From Pseudomonas cichorii (GTDB lineage Bacteria > Pseudomonadota > Gammaproteobacteria > Pseudomonadales > Pseudomonadaceae), in the NCBI RefSeq assembly GCF_015471405.1, contig NZ_BLVZ01000006.1, positions 248,001 to 312,000 on the forward strand: DNA of 64,000 bases, read 5' to 3'. Positions 34,960 to 43,465 of the stretch are shown here, piece after piece. The notes beneath the pieces were generated by a model, which saw only the letters and a list, made by a program, of their open reading frames with translations, was not told the origin of the DNA and made no database searches. The number at the start of each line of letters is the position of its first letter. Positions within the stretch are counted from its first letter, which is position 1. Position numbers and translations under genes: made by a program.

Positions 34960-35364
34960 TCAGGAAGTACTGGAAATATCGGCGAGCTTGGCCAGAAGTT
35001 CCTGCTGCTCTTCACTGTCCAGAGGAAGCTCGCCGGTCTGTGGGTCGATCAGTTCCAGTTGCCAGGACATCAGGGCCAGACAGCTTTTTAGCGTATTCAG
35101 CACTTCCTGTGAGAACCCGTCACATTGGCGGGCTTCGGTAAGCCATTGCCGCAGTTGCCGGGAAAAGTCTGCAAGGCATTCAATCGAAGCGTTCTGAGCC
35201 TCATGGCTAAGCTTGAGCAGATTGGTCAGCAGGCTTTCAATGGCATCTTCATCGTCGACGATCATTTCCAGGTGCGACAGGCATTCTTCCGACTTGTAAA
35301 GAAGAGCCAGCGAGTCCTCAAGGAACTGATCGTGTCTGTGCTGCCACTCATTACTGTTCAGCAT
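34960..35364 (-). CDS. small acidic helical protein, unknown
   Basis: 134 residues, nearly all predicted alpha-helical and strongly acidic at both ends (IVDDEDAIESLLTN near the centre, LPLDSEEQQELLAKLADIS at the C terminus). A helical-bundle protein similar in feel to HPt or FliT/chaperone-like proteins, but no HPt phospho-His motif is present. Ribosome site GGAGACAGAGG is just ahead of the ATG. Not recognised; position between a two-component pair and cheV suggests a signalling role only weakly. Confidence 0.65.
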   Translation of the reverse strand: MLNSNEWQHRHDQFLEDSLALLYKSEECLSHLEMIVDDEDAIESLLTNLLKLSHEAQNASIECLADFSRQLRQWLTEARQCDGFSQEVLNTLKSCLALMSWQLELIDPQTGELPLDSEEQQELLAKLADISSTS

Positions 35365-35689
35365 CCTCTGTCTCCACGCAGTGTAGGTAGCGAATTTGTT
35401 TCGCCCGCAGCGAATGGACGACAGTTAATGTTGATTTCAAATGAATGTATGTAGGTGCTTTCTGAATATTGCCGAATGATGGCATTTTGGTTTTTAAAAA
35501 ATAGTGCCTTGAATGACGCCAACCCGTTATCGGACCGCACTGGATACTCCAGTTTTGCAATGGTGCAACGCCATTGACGCCCAGCGATGAACCTCAGCAG
35601 GATGGCTGATTGCACGGACCGGAAAGCGAACAAGAGCCTGACTCCATTCATGCAATGAGAATGGCGTCACAATAGTGGCTATTGAGTGT

Positions 35690-35762
35690 GGAGAATATCA
35701 GGTCAGCCCTGATGGAGGCTCAGGGGTACCCCTAGGCTCGAAAGCGTCGAGCCTGTTTTTAT
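35690..35762 (+). ncRNA. candidate small RNA ending in an intrinsic terminator
   Basis: Stem GGCTCGA (35735-35741) - AAGCG - TCGAGCC (35747-35753), followed by TGTTTTT, is a strong plus-strand terminator. Nothing on the plus strand upstream is a gene, as the flanking gene at 34960-35364 points away. Ahead of it are a stem-loop at 35707-35725 with CCCTGA/TCAGGG arms and a GGA-bearing loop, and a palindrome AGGGGTACCCCT at 35722-35733 that would compete with it. The 5' end is unknown; it may instead be a terminated leader of cheV. Confidence 0.4.
35735..35760 (+). terminator. intrinsic terminator upstream of cheV
   Basis: Seven-bp GC-rich stem with 5-base loop, followed by a T-run (TGTTTTTA). 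Orientation is plus only, as the opposite strand has no T-run after the stem. Confidence 0.75.
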
Positions 35763-35941
35763 GTGGGGGTCAAACAGGAGTTTTCTGTCATATTTGACCA
35801 CGGGAAGTGCGACACCAGTAAAGCATGATGGTAATGTGACATCAATGCTTGGACATTGTATTTATGGCTATTAAGGTCCGGGCTGTTGCAGCCGATACAG
35901 GTACTGCAGACTCATCGTGATCAACGCTTCAGGAGCTATAA

Positions 35942-36874
35942 ATGGCTGGCATTCTCGACACAGTAGATCAACGCACACAGCTGGTGGGCGAGAATCGCCT
36001 GGAAATCCTCATGTTTCGCCTTGCCGGTCGTCAGTTGTTCGCGATCAACGTGTTCAAGGTCCAGGAAGTGCTCCAGTTACCCAAGCTGACTCTGATGCCC
36101 CAGCGACACACGTTTGTCTGTGGTGTGGTCAACCTGCGCGGTCAGACGCTGCCGGTGATCGACCTGTCTCAGGCCATCGGCATGCGTCCCTTGGTGCCCG
36201 GTCCGGGCAGCACCATCATCGTGACCGAATACAACCGTTCCGTGCAGGCGTTCCTGGTCGGTGGCGTGGACCGTATCGTCAACATGAACTGGGATGCGAT
36301 CATGCCGCCGCCGACCAGTGCCGGTCGTCAGCATTATCTGACTGCCATCAGCAAGGTCGATGACCAGTTGGTGGAAATCATCGACGTGGAAAAAGTCCTC
36401 GCCGAGATCGTGCCCTACAACGCCAAGGTGTCCCGCGAGAAGCTGGAAGACCCGGTTCTGGAGCACGCCCGTGGCCGTGAAATCCTTCTGGTGGACGACT
36501 CCAAGGTGGCGCTGTCGCAGTTGCGCGACACTCTTTCGCAGTTGGGGCTGAAGCTGCATGTGGCCAGCGATGGCCTCAAGGCGTTGAACATGCTCAAAGG
36601 CTGGGCTGACGCGGGTGAGAACGTCGAAGAAAAACTGCTGATGGTCTTTACCGACGCCGAGATGCCCGAGATGGACGGTTATCGCCTGACCACGGAAATC
36701 CGCAATGACCCGCGCCTGCGCAGCCTGTACATCGTATTGCACACCTCGTTGTCCGGAAGTTTCAACGAATCGATGGTCAAGAAGGTCGGTTGCGACAACT
36801 TCCTCTCCAAGTTCCAGCCCGACAAACTGGTCGAAGTAGTGCGCCAGCGTCTGATCATGGTCAACGGCGGCTGA
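35942..36874 (+). CDS. cheV: chemotaxis coupling protein CheV
   Basis: 310-residue CheW-REC fusion. The CheW-like domain spans about residues 18-160 (LMFRLAGRQLFAINVFKVQEVL and VNLRGQTLPVIDLSQAIG). The receiver domain spans about 178-305, with the acidic pocket in EILLVDDSKVA, phosphoacceptor Asp in MVFTDAEMPEMDGY and the Lys in DNFLSKFQPDKLVE. CheV couples chemoreceptors to CheA and adapts signalling through phosphorylation. AGGAG is just before ATG 35942. Stands alone; the chemoreceptor at 13108 is in the same window but distant. Confidence 0.95.
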   Translation: MAGILDTVDQRTQLVGENRLEILMFRLAGRQLFAINVFKVQEVLQLPKLTLMPQRHTFVCGVVNLRGQTLPVIDLSQAIGMRPLVPGPGSTIIVTEYNRSVQAFLVGGVDRIVNMNWDAIMPPPTSAGRQHYLTAISKVDDQLVEIIDVEKVLAEIVPYNAKVSREKLEDPVLEHARGREILLVDDSKVALSQLRDTLSQLGLKLHVASDGLKALNMLKGWADAGENVEEKLLMVFTDAEMPEMDGYRLTTEIRNDPRLRSLYIVLHTSLSGSFNESMVKKVGCDNFLSKFQPDKLVEVVRQRLIMVNGG

Positions 36875-36956
36875 AACATTTGCTGCTTTGCCTTGGGTGC
36901 CTCGTATAAGCTGCGACGTTCATGTCGCAGTTTTTCGAGCTCCCAAGGAACAGGCA

Positions 36957-37766
36957 ATGCTACGTCTCGCTTCTCTTTATCGTTTCCCCCTCAAATCATG
37001 CAAAGCCGAAGTACTGCAGCGCGCAGCCTTCGATGAATTGGGGCTGGCAGGCGACCGACGCTGGATGCTGGTGGACGCAAACAGCGGGCGTTTCTTCACT
37101 CAGCGTGCCTTGCCGCACATGTCTCAGTTGTCCGTACTGTGGAATGCCGCAGGCGGTGTGACCCTTTCTGCACCCGGTTTCCAGCCTCTTGATGTGGCTC
37201 TGCCTGCCAGTGTCGAGGCGAATCTGCGCGGTGTCACGGTCTGGCGCGATACCTTGCAGGTGCCGGATGCGGGAGAGGAGGCGGCTGCCTGGGTCAGCGA
37301 ATTCATCGGCAAGCCGACCCGCATGGTGTACGTGCCGGTGGATCGTGCCCGCTCGCTGCCCAGTGGTTACGGCACGGCTGATGACAAGGTGTCGTTTGCC
37401 GATGGTTTTCCCTTGCTGCTGATCGGTCAGGGCTCGCTCGACGATCTGTCTGCCAGGATCGGTCGCCCGCAGGAGATGCTGCGCTTCAGGCCCAATCTGG
37501 TCATCGAAGGCGCCGAGGCCTTTGCCGAGGACGGCTGGAAACGTATCCGCATCGGCGAAATGGAGTTTCGTGTCCTCAAGCCTTGTGCGCGTTGCATCCT
37601 GACCACCATCGATCCGGCGACAGGCGTACGCAGCGAAGACCGTGAGCCGCTGACTACGTTGAAGACCTATCGCGAAATGGAGGGCGATGTGATGTTCGGC
37701 CAGAATCTGGTCAATGACGGGCCTGGGGTTCTGGAAGTGGGGATGAAGGTCGAGATTCTCGAATAA
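36957..37766 (+). CDS. MOSC domain protein, YcbX-like
   Basis: 269 residues. N-terminal MOSC_N beta-barrel (LRLASLYRFPLKSCKAEVLQ, then GDRRWMLVDA), C-terminal MOSC domain with conserved Cys in LKPCARCILTTIDPATG, which holds the molybdenum cofactor sulfur. Such proteins deal with molybdenum-cofactor-dependent reduction of N-hydroxylated compounds. Start 36957 has AAGGAA upstream; a longer frame from 36888 is not conserved-looking. Unlike E. coli YcbX it lacks a C-terminal ferredoxin domain. Confidence 0.92.
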   Translation: MLRLASLYRFPLKSCKAEVLQRAAFDELGLAGDRRWMLVDANSGRFFTQRALPHMSQLSVLWNAAGGVTLSAPGFQPLDVALPASVEANLRGVTVWRDTLQVPDAGEEAAAWVSEFIGKPTRMVYVPVDRARSLPSGYGTADDKVSFADGFPLLLIGQGSLDDLSARIGRPQEMLRFRPNLVIEGAEAFAEDGWKRIRIGEMEFRVLKPCARCILTTIDPATGVRSEDREPLTTLKTYREMEGDVMFGQNLVNDGPGVLEVGMKVEILE

Positions 37767-37825
37767 CCTGCCGCCTGAGTGGTGTGGGCAAGGCAGCGTG
37801 CAACTGCCTTGCCTCTGATCAGCTT

Positions 37826-39754
37826 TTACAGGTCGTCGAAGAAGCGCTCATGCCAGTCCACCAGCGGCTGTGGTGAATTGAGCTTCTGCCCGTAGATCAC
37901 GGAATAAGACAGCACGTTCTGCACGTACTGGCGGGTTTCATCGAAGGGAATGCTTTCTACCCAGACATCGAATGCCAGATGGTTGGCGCCCTTGAGCCAT
38001 TGGCGAACGCGGCCGGGGCCTGCGTTGTAGGCGGCGGAGGCGAGCACGCGGTTGCCGTTGAACTGGCCGTGTACCTGGCTCAGATAGGCAGCACCAAGCT
38101 GAATGTTCTTGTCCGGATCAAACACCTGCTGCGGCGATGCCAGTGGAATGCTGAACTTGCGGGCTGTTTCCTTGGCGGTGGCCGGCATCAATTGCATCAG
38201 GCCGCTGGCGCCCACGCCTGAGCGGGCATCGTCCATGAATGCGCTTTCCTGGCGGGTAATGGCAAACACCCAGCTTGAATGCAGGCCGCGTACCTTGGCT
38301 TCGCGCACCAGTGTGTCGCGATGCGCCATCGGGAAGCGGATATCCAGATCGTCCCAGTACTGCGCCTGACTGATGGTCCGGATCGCCGGGAAATACCATT
38401 TCATGTCATAGGCCAGTCTGGCCTGGGCAACCATTTCATCGCGGCTGAACAGGCGGCTGACGTGATACCACTCACGACGGCCGTCGACGATTTCGCCGCG
38501 ATCATGAAACTCCAGGGCGCGACGTATGCCCGGCGTGTTGCGCACCTTGTTGACCAGCGCAGGGCTGAGCACCAGTGGCTTGTTATTGAGCTGATAAGCG
38601 CTTTGTGTGCGATCAGCCGCCAGGAAGCCATAGAAATCACGCTCCTTGGCCACGTCCTTGTAGAGGCTCGGGATCAGAGGGTTGTTCGGCTGGGCAAGCT
38701 CCAGTGCGCGAGCTTCCCAATAGCGCCAGCGGTTGGTGCTGGCCAGATCCTTGGGCAGTCGGCGTGCAAGTTCGTAGGCATCCTCCCAGCGTCCCAGGCG
38801 CAACAGCAGGCGCAGACGCCATTCGGTCACGGTGTTGTCGCGCAGTTCGGGGTCATATTTGGTCATGACCTCCAGAGCGCGATCGTCGTAGCGACGGGCC
38901 AGGGTCAAGCCGATTTCCTTGGCGATCTCCACCTGTTCTTCACGGGAGAAGTGCATGGTCGCGGCATAGCCGTCGAGCATGGCCATGGCTTTTTGCGGGT
39001 CCTGTCTGGCCAGGCGGCGCAAGCCAAGGCCTACGACATCCGACATGGCCTCATCCACCGGCGTGAACTGCGCCGGGTTATTGAGCATTTCCGGCTTCTG
39101 GGCCACGGCCAGCAGCAACTTGCCTTGGGGGGCGAGGGAGTTGAGGCTGTTGACCAGAGTGTTTGCCAGCGTGTAGTTGCGAGCCTGTGCTGCCAGCTTG
39201 GCGCGTTGCCAGCGTTTTTGCTCGGTCAACTGGCCGGCGGCTGCCCACTGGCTGAAGAGTGCGTCGCAGGCGTCTGGCTGAGTCTTGCCGGTCATCCACA
39301 GCTTTTCGGCGTTGGCATAGCCTTCGGCGCGCAGATTGTTGTTCAACTGGTATTGGCCATACAGGCAGTCCAGTTCGACAAAGTTCATCTTGGGGCTGTA
39401 GTACTTGACGAAGGTCTGCCAGTCGCCACGTTCGGCCAGCCAGCGTAACCAGCGCAGTTTCATCCAGTTGGCCTGGGGCAGGTCGTCGTGCTCGGCCAGG
39501 AATCTTTCGATCTCCTGATTGCTTGCAGTCTTGAGGCGCGCAGTCAGTTCGTCGTATTCGAGATAAGGCTCCAGCGGGTAGGTGGCCAGCGCTGACTTGT
39601 ACATCTGATAAGGGCCTGAGTCGCCTTTGGCCAGTGCCCGTTTTGCTTCGTCGTAATATTTGCGTTGTTGGCCGAGATCTGCCGCGTGAGCGTTCTGTGC
39701 CGCAGTGGCAGACAGCAACAGGCAGGATAAGAAACTGAACAAACGACTGCGCAT
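37826..39754 (-). CDS. slt: soluble lytic murein transglycosylase
   Basis: 642-residue periplasmic lytic transglycosylase that cleaves the glycan strand of peptidoglycan to 1,6-anhydromuropeptides. Signal peptide at residues 1-24 ending AHA. A long alpha-superhelical U-shaped N-terminal region, then a C-terminal SLT domain with catalytic Glu503 in ITRQESAFMDDARSGVGASG, followed by LMQLMPATAKETAR and the AYNAGPGRVRQWL motif. Length equals Slt70 proteins. Divergent from uup, with about 200 bp between. An inverted repeat of 10 bp at 37787-37813 lies after its stop. Confidence 0.95.
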   Translation of the reverse strand: MRSRLFSFLSCLLLSATAAQNAHAADLGQQRKYYDEAKRALAKGDSGPYQMYKSALATYPLEPYLEYDELTARLKTASNQEIERFLAEHDDLPQANWMKLRWLRWLAERGDWQTFVKYYSPKMNFVELDCLYGQYQLNNNLRAEGYANAEKLWMTGKTQPDACDALFSQWAAAGQLTEQKRWQRAKLAAQARNYTLANTLVNSLNSLAPQGKLLLAVAQKPEMLNNPAQFTPVDEAMSDVVGLGLRRLARQDPQKAMAMLDGYAATMHFSREEQVEIAKEIGLTLARRYDDRALEVMTKYDPELRDNTVTEWRLRLLLRLGRWEDAYELARRLPKDLASTNRWRYWEARALELAQPNNPLIPSLYKDVAKERDFYGFLAADRTQSAYQLNNKPLVLSPALVNKVRNTPGIRRALEFHDRGEIVDGRREWYHVSRLFSRDEMVAQARLAYDMKWYFPAIRTISQAQYWDDLDIRFPMAHRDTLVREAKVRGLHSSWVFAITRQESAFMDDARSGVGASGLMQLMPATAKETARKFSIPLASPQQVFDPDKNIQLGAAYLSQVHGQFNGNRVLASAAYNAGPGRVRQWLKGANHLAFDVWVESIPFDETRQYVQNVLSYSVIYGQKLNSPQPLVDWHERFFDDL

Positions 39755-39962
39755 GAGACTTCCGAGCAGAGTGAATCGTGAAAAGTGTCGCTAGCTTAGC
39801 CTTTTGCCAGCCTCGGGTGAAAGCATTGCCGAAGGCTGTAATGAATGCGAATGAAACCAGATGTTATAAGGACGTTGCGGGTTGCCCGGTGCAGGGTGGC
39901 ATGAATGCCGACATCTGTCGGTTATCTCAGGTAGAATGCGCGCCCGGTTTTTGGAGAAGATC

Positions 39963-41873
39963 ATGACCCTGCTCAAATTCAGCGATGTGTCCCTTGCTTT
40001 CGGCGCCATGCCGTTGTTGGACAAGGTGTCCTGGCAGATCGCCCGTGGTGAGCGGGTGTGCATCATCGGCCGTAACGGTACAGGCAAATCCAGCATGTTG
40101 AAGTTGGTCAAGGGCGTGCAGAAGCCCGATGACGGCGCTGTCTGGCGTGCGCCTGGCCTCAAGATCGGCGAGTTGCCACAGGAATTGCCCGTGGCCGATG
40201 ACCGGACGGTCTTCGACGTGGTTGCCGAAGGTCTGGATGGCGTGGGTGCCTTGCTCGCCCAATACCACCACCTTGCCCAGAACTGCGTGACCGAGGACGA
40301 CCTCAACAAGCTCATGCATGTCCAGCAGGAACTCGAAGCCCGTGACGGCTGGCGCCTGCAGCAACTGGTCGACAGTACCTTGAGCCGTCTGCAACTGCCC
40401 GCCGACAAGACCCTGGCCGAGTTGTCCGGTGGCTGGCGTCGTCGTGTGCTGCTGGCCCAGGCGCTGGTTTCCGAGCCGGATCTGCTGCTGCTCGACGAAC
40501 CGACCAACCACCTGGATATCGGCGCAATCGCCTGGCTGGAAGAAGCCCTCAAGGATTTCCAGGGTGCTGTGTTGTTCATCACCCACGACCGGGCATTCCT
40601 GCAAAACCTGGCGACCCGTATTCTGGAGCTCGACCGTGGTGGCCTGATCGACTGGAATGGCGACTACGCCAGCTTCCTGGTTCACAAGGAAGCCGCGCTG
40701 GCTGCCGAAGAAACGGCCAATGCCCTGTTCGACAAGCGTCTGGCCCAGGAAGAAGTCTGGATTCGTCAGGGGATCAAGGCCCGTCGCACCCGTAACGAAG
40801 GTCGCGTGCGCGCCCTCAAGGCCTTGCGCGTCGAACGTAGCGAGCGTCGTGAGCGCACCGGCAAGGCCAATATCCAGCTCGATACTGCCGAGAAATCCGG
40901 CAAGCAGGTGATGGTGCTGGAAAACGTCAGCTTCGCGCATCCGGGTGGCCCGACGCTGATCAAGGATTTCTCCATGGTCCTGCAGCGCGAGGATCGTATC
41001 GGCCTGCTGGGTGCCAACGGTACCGGCAAGACCACATTGCTCAAGCTGATGCTGGACAACCTGCAGCCTACCGAAGGCAAGGTGGAGGTCGGCACTCGCC
41101 TGGACGTTGCCTACTTCGACCAGTTGCGTCACCAGCTCGACCTGGAAAAGACCGTTATCGATAACGTGGCCGAAGGCCGTGACTTCATCGATATCGATGG
41201 TCAGAGCCGTCACGTCCTGAGCTACCTGGGCGATTTCCTGTTCAGCCCGCAGCGTGCGCGTACGCCGGTCAAGGCGTTGTCCGGTGGCGAGCGTGCCCGT
41301 CTGTTGCTGGCCAAGCTGTTCAGCAAGCCGGCCAACCTGCTGGTGCTCGACGAACCGACCAACGACCTGGACGTGGAAACCCTGGAGTTGCTCGAAGAAG
41401 TGCTGCTGACCTTCAAGGGCACGGTGCTGATGGTCAGCCACGACCGTGCATTCCTGGACAACGTGGTCACCAGTACTCTGGTCTTCGAGGGTGAGGGCAA
41501 GGTTCGTGAGTACGTCGGCGGCTATCAGGACTGGTTGCGTCAGGGCGGTTCGCCGCGCTTGCTGGGTGTCACCGACACCAAGTCAGGCAAGGCCGAGCTG
41601 AACACTGCCGTGGTGCAGGCTGCGCCTGTAGCGGCTCAGGAAATGCCTGTTGCCAAAAAGAAGCTCAGCTACAAGCAGCAACGTGAGCTGGAAGCCTTGC
41701 CGGGGCAGATCGATGAAGTGGAAGGGGCGATTGCCGCTCTGACTGCAGAAATGGCCGAGCCGGGTTTCTATCAGCGCTCTTCCGAGCAGACCACTGCCGT
41801 GCTGGCGCAGGTCGAGAGCATGCAGGCGCAGCTCGATGCGTTGCTGGAGCGCTGGGCCGAACTGGACGAGTGA
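39963..41873 (+). CDS. uup: ABC-F ATPase Uup
   Basis: 636-residue ABC-F protein, without membrane domains. Two ABC domains: Walker A GRNGTGKSSML and GANGTGKTTLL; signatures LSGGWRRRVLLAQAL and LSGGERARLLLAKLF; Walker B LLLLDEPTNHLD and LVLDEPTNDLD. C-terminal coiled-coil region from about residue 560, including KLSYKQQRELEALPGQIDEV, is typical of Uup. Family members act on the ribosome and affect precise excision of transposons. ATG 39963 follows an AGAAGA site; the upstream frame from 39882 is not part of the family. Confidence 0.95.
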   Translation: MTLLKFSDVSLAFGAMPLLDKVSWQIARGERVCIIGRNGTGKSSMLKLVKGVQKPDDGAVWRAPGLKIGELPQELPVADDRTVFDVVAEGLDGVGALLAQYHHLAQNCVTEDDLNKLMHVQQELEARDGWRLQQLVDSTLSRLQLPADKTLAELSGGWRRRVLLAQALVSEPDLLLLDEPTNHLDIGAIAWLEEALKDFQGAVLFITHDRAFLQNLATRILELDRGGLIDWNGDYASFLVHKEAALAAEETANALFDKRLAQEEVWIRQGIKARRTRNEGRVRALKALRVERSERRERTGKANIQLDTAEKSGKQVMVLENVSFAHPGGPTLIKDFSMVLQREDRIGLLGANGTGKTTLLKLMLDNLQPTEGKVEVGTRLDVAYFDQLRHQLDLEKTVIDNVAEGRDFIDIDGQSRHVLSYLGDFLFSPQRARTPVKALSGGERARLLLAKLFSKPANLLVLDEPTNDLDVETLELLEEVLLTFKGTVLMVSHDRAFLDNVVTSTLVFEGEGKVREYVGGYQDWLRQGGSPRLLGVTDTKSGKAELNTAVVQAAPVAAQEMPVAKKKLSYKQQRELEALPGQIDEVEGAIAALTAEMAEPGFYQRSSEQTTAVLAQVESMQAQLDALLERWAELDE

Positions 41874-41883
41874 GCCGAACCCG

Positions 41884-41969
41884 GTAGGAGCGAATTTATT
41901 CGCGAGACGTCATTGAGGGCGATACGTTTTTCGGATGTATCGGCCTTTCGCGAATGAATTCGCTCCTAC
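41884..41969. repeat. REPIN-like hairpin 2
   Basis: Arms at 41884-41905 and 41948-41969, each of 22 bp, pair with one or two mismatches (GTAGGAGCGAATTTATTCGC against the partner GCGAATGAATTCGCTCCTAC). It follows the uup stop by 10 bp and belongs to the GTAGGAG class of Pseudomonas REP hairpins. Confidence 0.8.
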
Positions 41970-41985
41970 GCCGGTAGTTTGATGC

Positions 41986-42016
41986 AAAAAAGCCCGGGAC
42001 AGATGCCCGGGCTTTT
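41986..42016. terminator. bidirectional intrinsic terminator between uup and uspA
   Basis: A-run, AGCCCGGG stem, 7-base loop ACAGATG, CCCGGGCT stem and T-run. Symmetric, so it can end both uup (plus) and the convergent universal stress protein gene (minus). Confidence 0.88.
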
Positions 42017-42031
42017 CGCTGGTAAATATGT

Positions 42032-42472
42032 TTACTCAGGCTTCTTGAGGCGTACAGCCAGCACATCGCAAGGTGCGCCATGCAGGACGTCATTGGCGGT
42101 CGAGCCCAGTAGCAGCGCCAGGCCGTGGCGGCCATGGCTGCCAACGACGATCAGGTCGCACTTCTGGTTCTTGGCCAGTTGATGGATTTCCTGACGAGGC
42201 TGTCCGTAAACCAGATGGCTTTCGCCTGCCTTGATGTCCGGGTACTTTTCCTTCAGTTTTTCCAGCTTTTCCTTGGCTTGATCGAACTGCTGCTGTTGCA
42301 GTTGCGACAGATCCATCGGAACGTCGCCCCCGAAGGCCATCGCCATGGGTTCGACAATATGCACCATTGACAGGGTTGCGTCGCTGGCCTGGGCCAGTAC
42401 ACGGGCGCGACGAATGACTGGATCGCACTCTTCAGTGAGGTCAATGGCAACCAGGATGTGTTGATACGACAT
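42032..42472 (-). CDS. universal stress protein, UspA family
   Basis: 146-residue single-domain universal stress protein. N-terminal HILVAIDLTEECDPVIRRA and C-terminal VVGSHGRHGLALLLGSTAND contain the ATP-binding G-2x-G-9x-G(S/T) motif (GSHGRHG then LGST), so it is of the ATP-binding kind. Middle region is charged. The gene is between uup and a conserved membrane protein, as in other Pseudomonas. Expression is probably stress-dependent, but no regulatory site is obvious. Confidence 0.94.
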   Translation of the reverse strand: MSYQHILVAIDLTEECDPVIRRARVLAQASDATLSMVHIVEPMAMAFGGDVPMDLSQLQQQQFDQAKEKLEKLKEKYPDIKAGESHLVYGQPRQEIHQLAKNQKCDLIVVGSHGRHGLALLLGSTANDVLHGAPCDVLAVRLKKPE

Positions 42473-42858
42473 GAGGAGGTCCTCCGAGAGGATTGCGATA
42501 ATGGTGAGTATGGCTTCTTCGCACGCTTATGGGCAGACCCTTTTGCAAGCCATTGTTCTTGTGATTGTTTTTAGGCTTTGTACGAAAAGTGGCTGTGCTC
42601 GGTGATGCTGCGTTAAAAACAGGCTCGGAATGCTCATTTACAACACGTAAACTCCGCTTCCTTGCCTGTTTTTGCCTTGCCTGACCTTCGCTCGCCGACT
42701 TTTCGTACAGAACCTAGTGATGCGAAAGCTGGCGAGCAAGGGCGCTATCCGCTCTGCGGTTCTTTCGGGTGATCTCCTTTTCGACGCGCATTTGATGCCG
42801 GGTATTTCCGGATGCGGCGACTTTTCGTACTGAGCCTGATTGGGCGGGGACAAGAAAT
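42473..42858. other. intergenic region containing a MITE-like repeat
   Basis: 386 bp upstream of the two divergent genes. Most is taken by inverted-repeat elements with the end sequence TGTACGAAAAGT (see separate entry), and no additional gene is evident. Confidence 0.6.
42573..42715. mobile_element. MITE-like element, plus second partial end
   Basis: Terminal inverted repeats of about 21 bp at 42573-42593 and 42694-42715 share TGTACGAAAAGT, and a TA dinucleotide flanks each end (at 42572-42573 and 42715-42716), so the element is like a small IS630/mariner derivative. A further copy of the right-end sequence, ACTTTTCGTAC, recurs at 42820-42830. No transposase is present. I associate this repeat with dispersed intergenic sequences in P. 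syringae. Confidence 0.55.
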
Positions 42859-43296
42859 ATGACGACCTTGGTGGTTCTGTCAATCATTTGTGTGATGTTG
42901 AGCCCGCTCGTATGGCTGCGGCCCTCACGTCAGCAGAGCGGCAGAATGGCTTTGCGCCTGGAGGCCCGGCGTCTGGGGATGGCCATGCAATTGGCACCTC
43001 AGGAATGGCCGCACTGGCTTGCCAAGGAGCCGCCAAGCCCTTGCGCTCAATATCACCGGCCTCGTTCGGGAGCGCAGATGGCATGTTGGGCCTACTGGCA
43101 GAGCGAACCGGGTGTCTGGCTCAATCGCTGGCGCGAGCCCTGTGAGGACGCCGGGCTGCTAAATCATTTCAATACGTTGCCGGCGGACGTGTTCAAGGTG
43201 GAGGCTGACGGGCAGATGATTGCGCTGTACTGGGGGGAGAGGGGAGAGCCGCAGGTCTTGCTGAAAATTGATGCCGTTCTCAAGGCGCTGGCCTGA
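42859..43296 (+). CDS. conserved Pseudomonas membrane-anchored protein, unknown
   Basis: 145 residues. One N-terminal membrane segment (TTLVVLSIICVMLSPLVWL), so probably cytoplasmic behind an anchor, with a basic stretch after it and a conserved-looking C-terminal half (WAYWQSEPGVWLNRW, CEDAGLLNHFNTLPADVFKV). Position between the universal stress gene and fadB is as I recall for other Pseudomonas. Function unknown. Confidence 0.8.
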   Translation: MTTLVVLSIICVMLSPLVWLRPSRQQSGRMALRLEARRLGMAMQLAPQEWPHWLAKEPPSPCAQYHRPRSGAQMACWAYWQSEPGVWLNRWREPCEDAGLLNHFNTLPADVFKVEADGQMIALYWGERGEPQVLLKIDAVLKALA

Positions 43297-43318
43297 GAAA
43301 CGATTGATTTGCAGGCAT

Positions 43319-43465
43319 TAAAAAGCCCGATAACAGCATCGGGCTGGGGGTTGGCCAGGCAGGCCGATAATTCTGGGTGCTACGGTGCAATGCCGTAGAT
43401 CACCGATCTGCTCGTATGCGGTTCATTTCGCGATGAACGGCTTCTCATGCAGTGCGCTGACTGTA
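43319..43465 (-). ncRNA. candidate minus-strand small RNA upstream of fadB
   Basis: Read on the minus strand, an AGCCCGAT - GCTGTT - ATCGGGCT stem-loop followed by TTTT (43324-43345) forms an intrinsic terminator with no minus-strand gene to serve. Upstream of it are two more stems: CTACGG/CCGTAG at 43380-43398 and GTTCAT/ATGAAC at 43421-43438. CTACAG at 43461-43466 could be a -10 box. Stacked hairpins plus terminator fit a small RNA of about 140 nt. Identity unknown. Confidence 0.45.
43324..43345 (-). terminator. intrinsic terminator, minus strand
   Basis: Stem of eight pairs (43324-43331 with 43338-43345) with a 6-base loop; the T-run lies only on the minus-strand side, since the plus side continues GGGGG. 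Confidence 0.7.

Larger units (their letters stand above)
35365..35941. other. intergenic region with possible small RNA
   Basis: 577 bp between divergent genes. On the plus strand it ends in a hairpin with T-run at 35735-35760, preceded by a hairpin and a palindrome; see the separate small RNA candidate. The rest up to 35690 is unremarkable, with no clear gene. The cheV ribosome site AGGAG is at about 35931-35935. Confidence 0.45.

Noticed and set aside
37787..37813. 10-bp inverted repeat after slt and the MOSC gene
   Set aside because: No T-run on either strand after the stem, so not called a terminator, although it may still end transcription with Rho.
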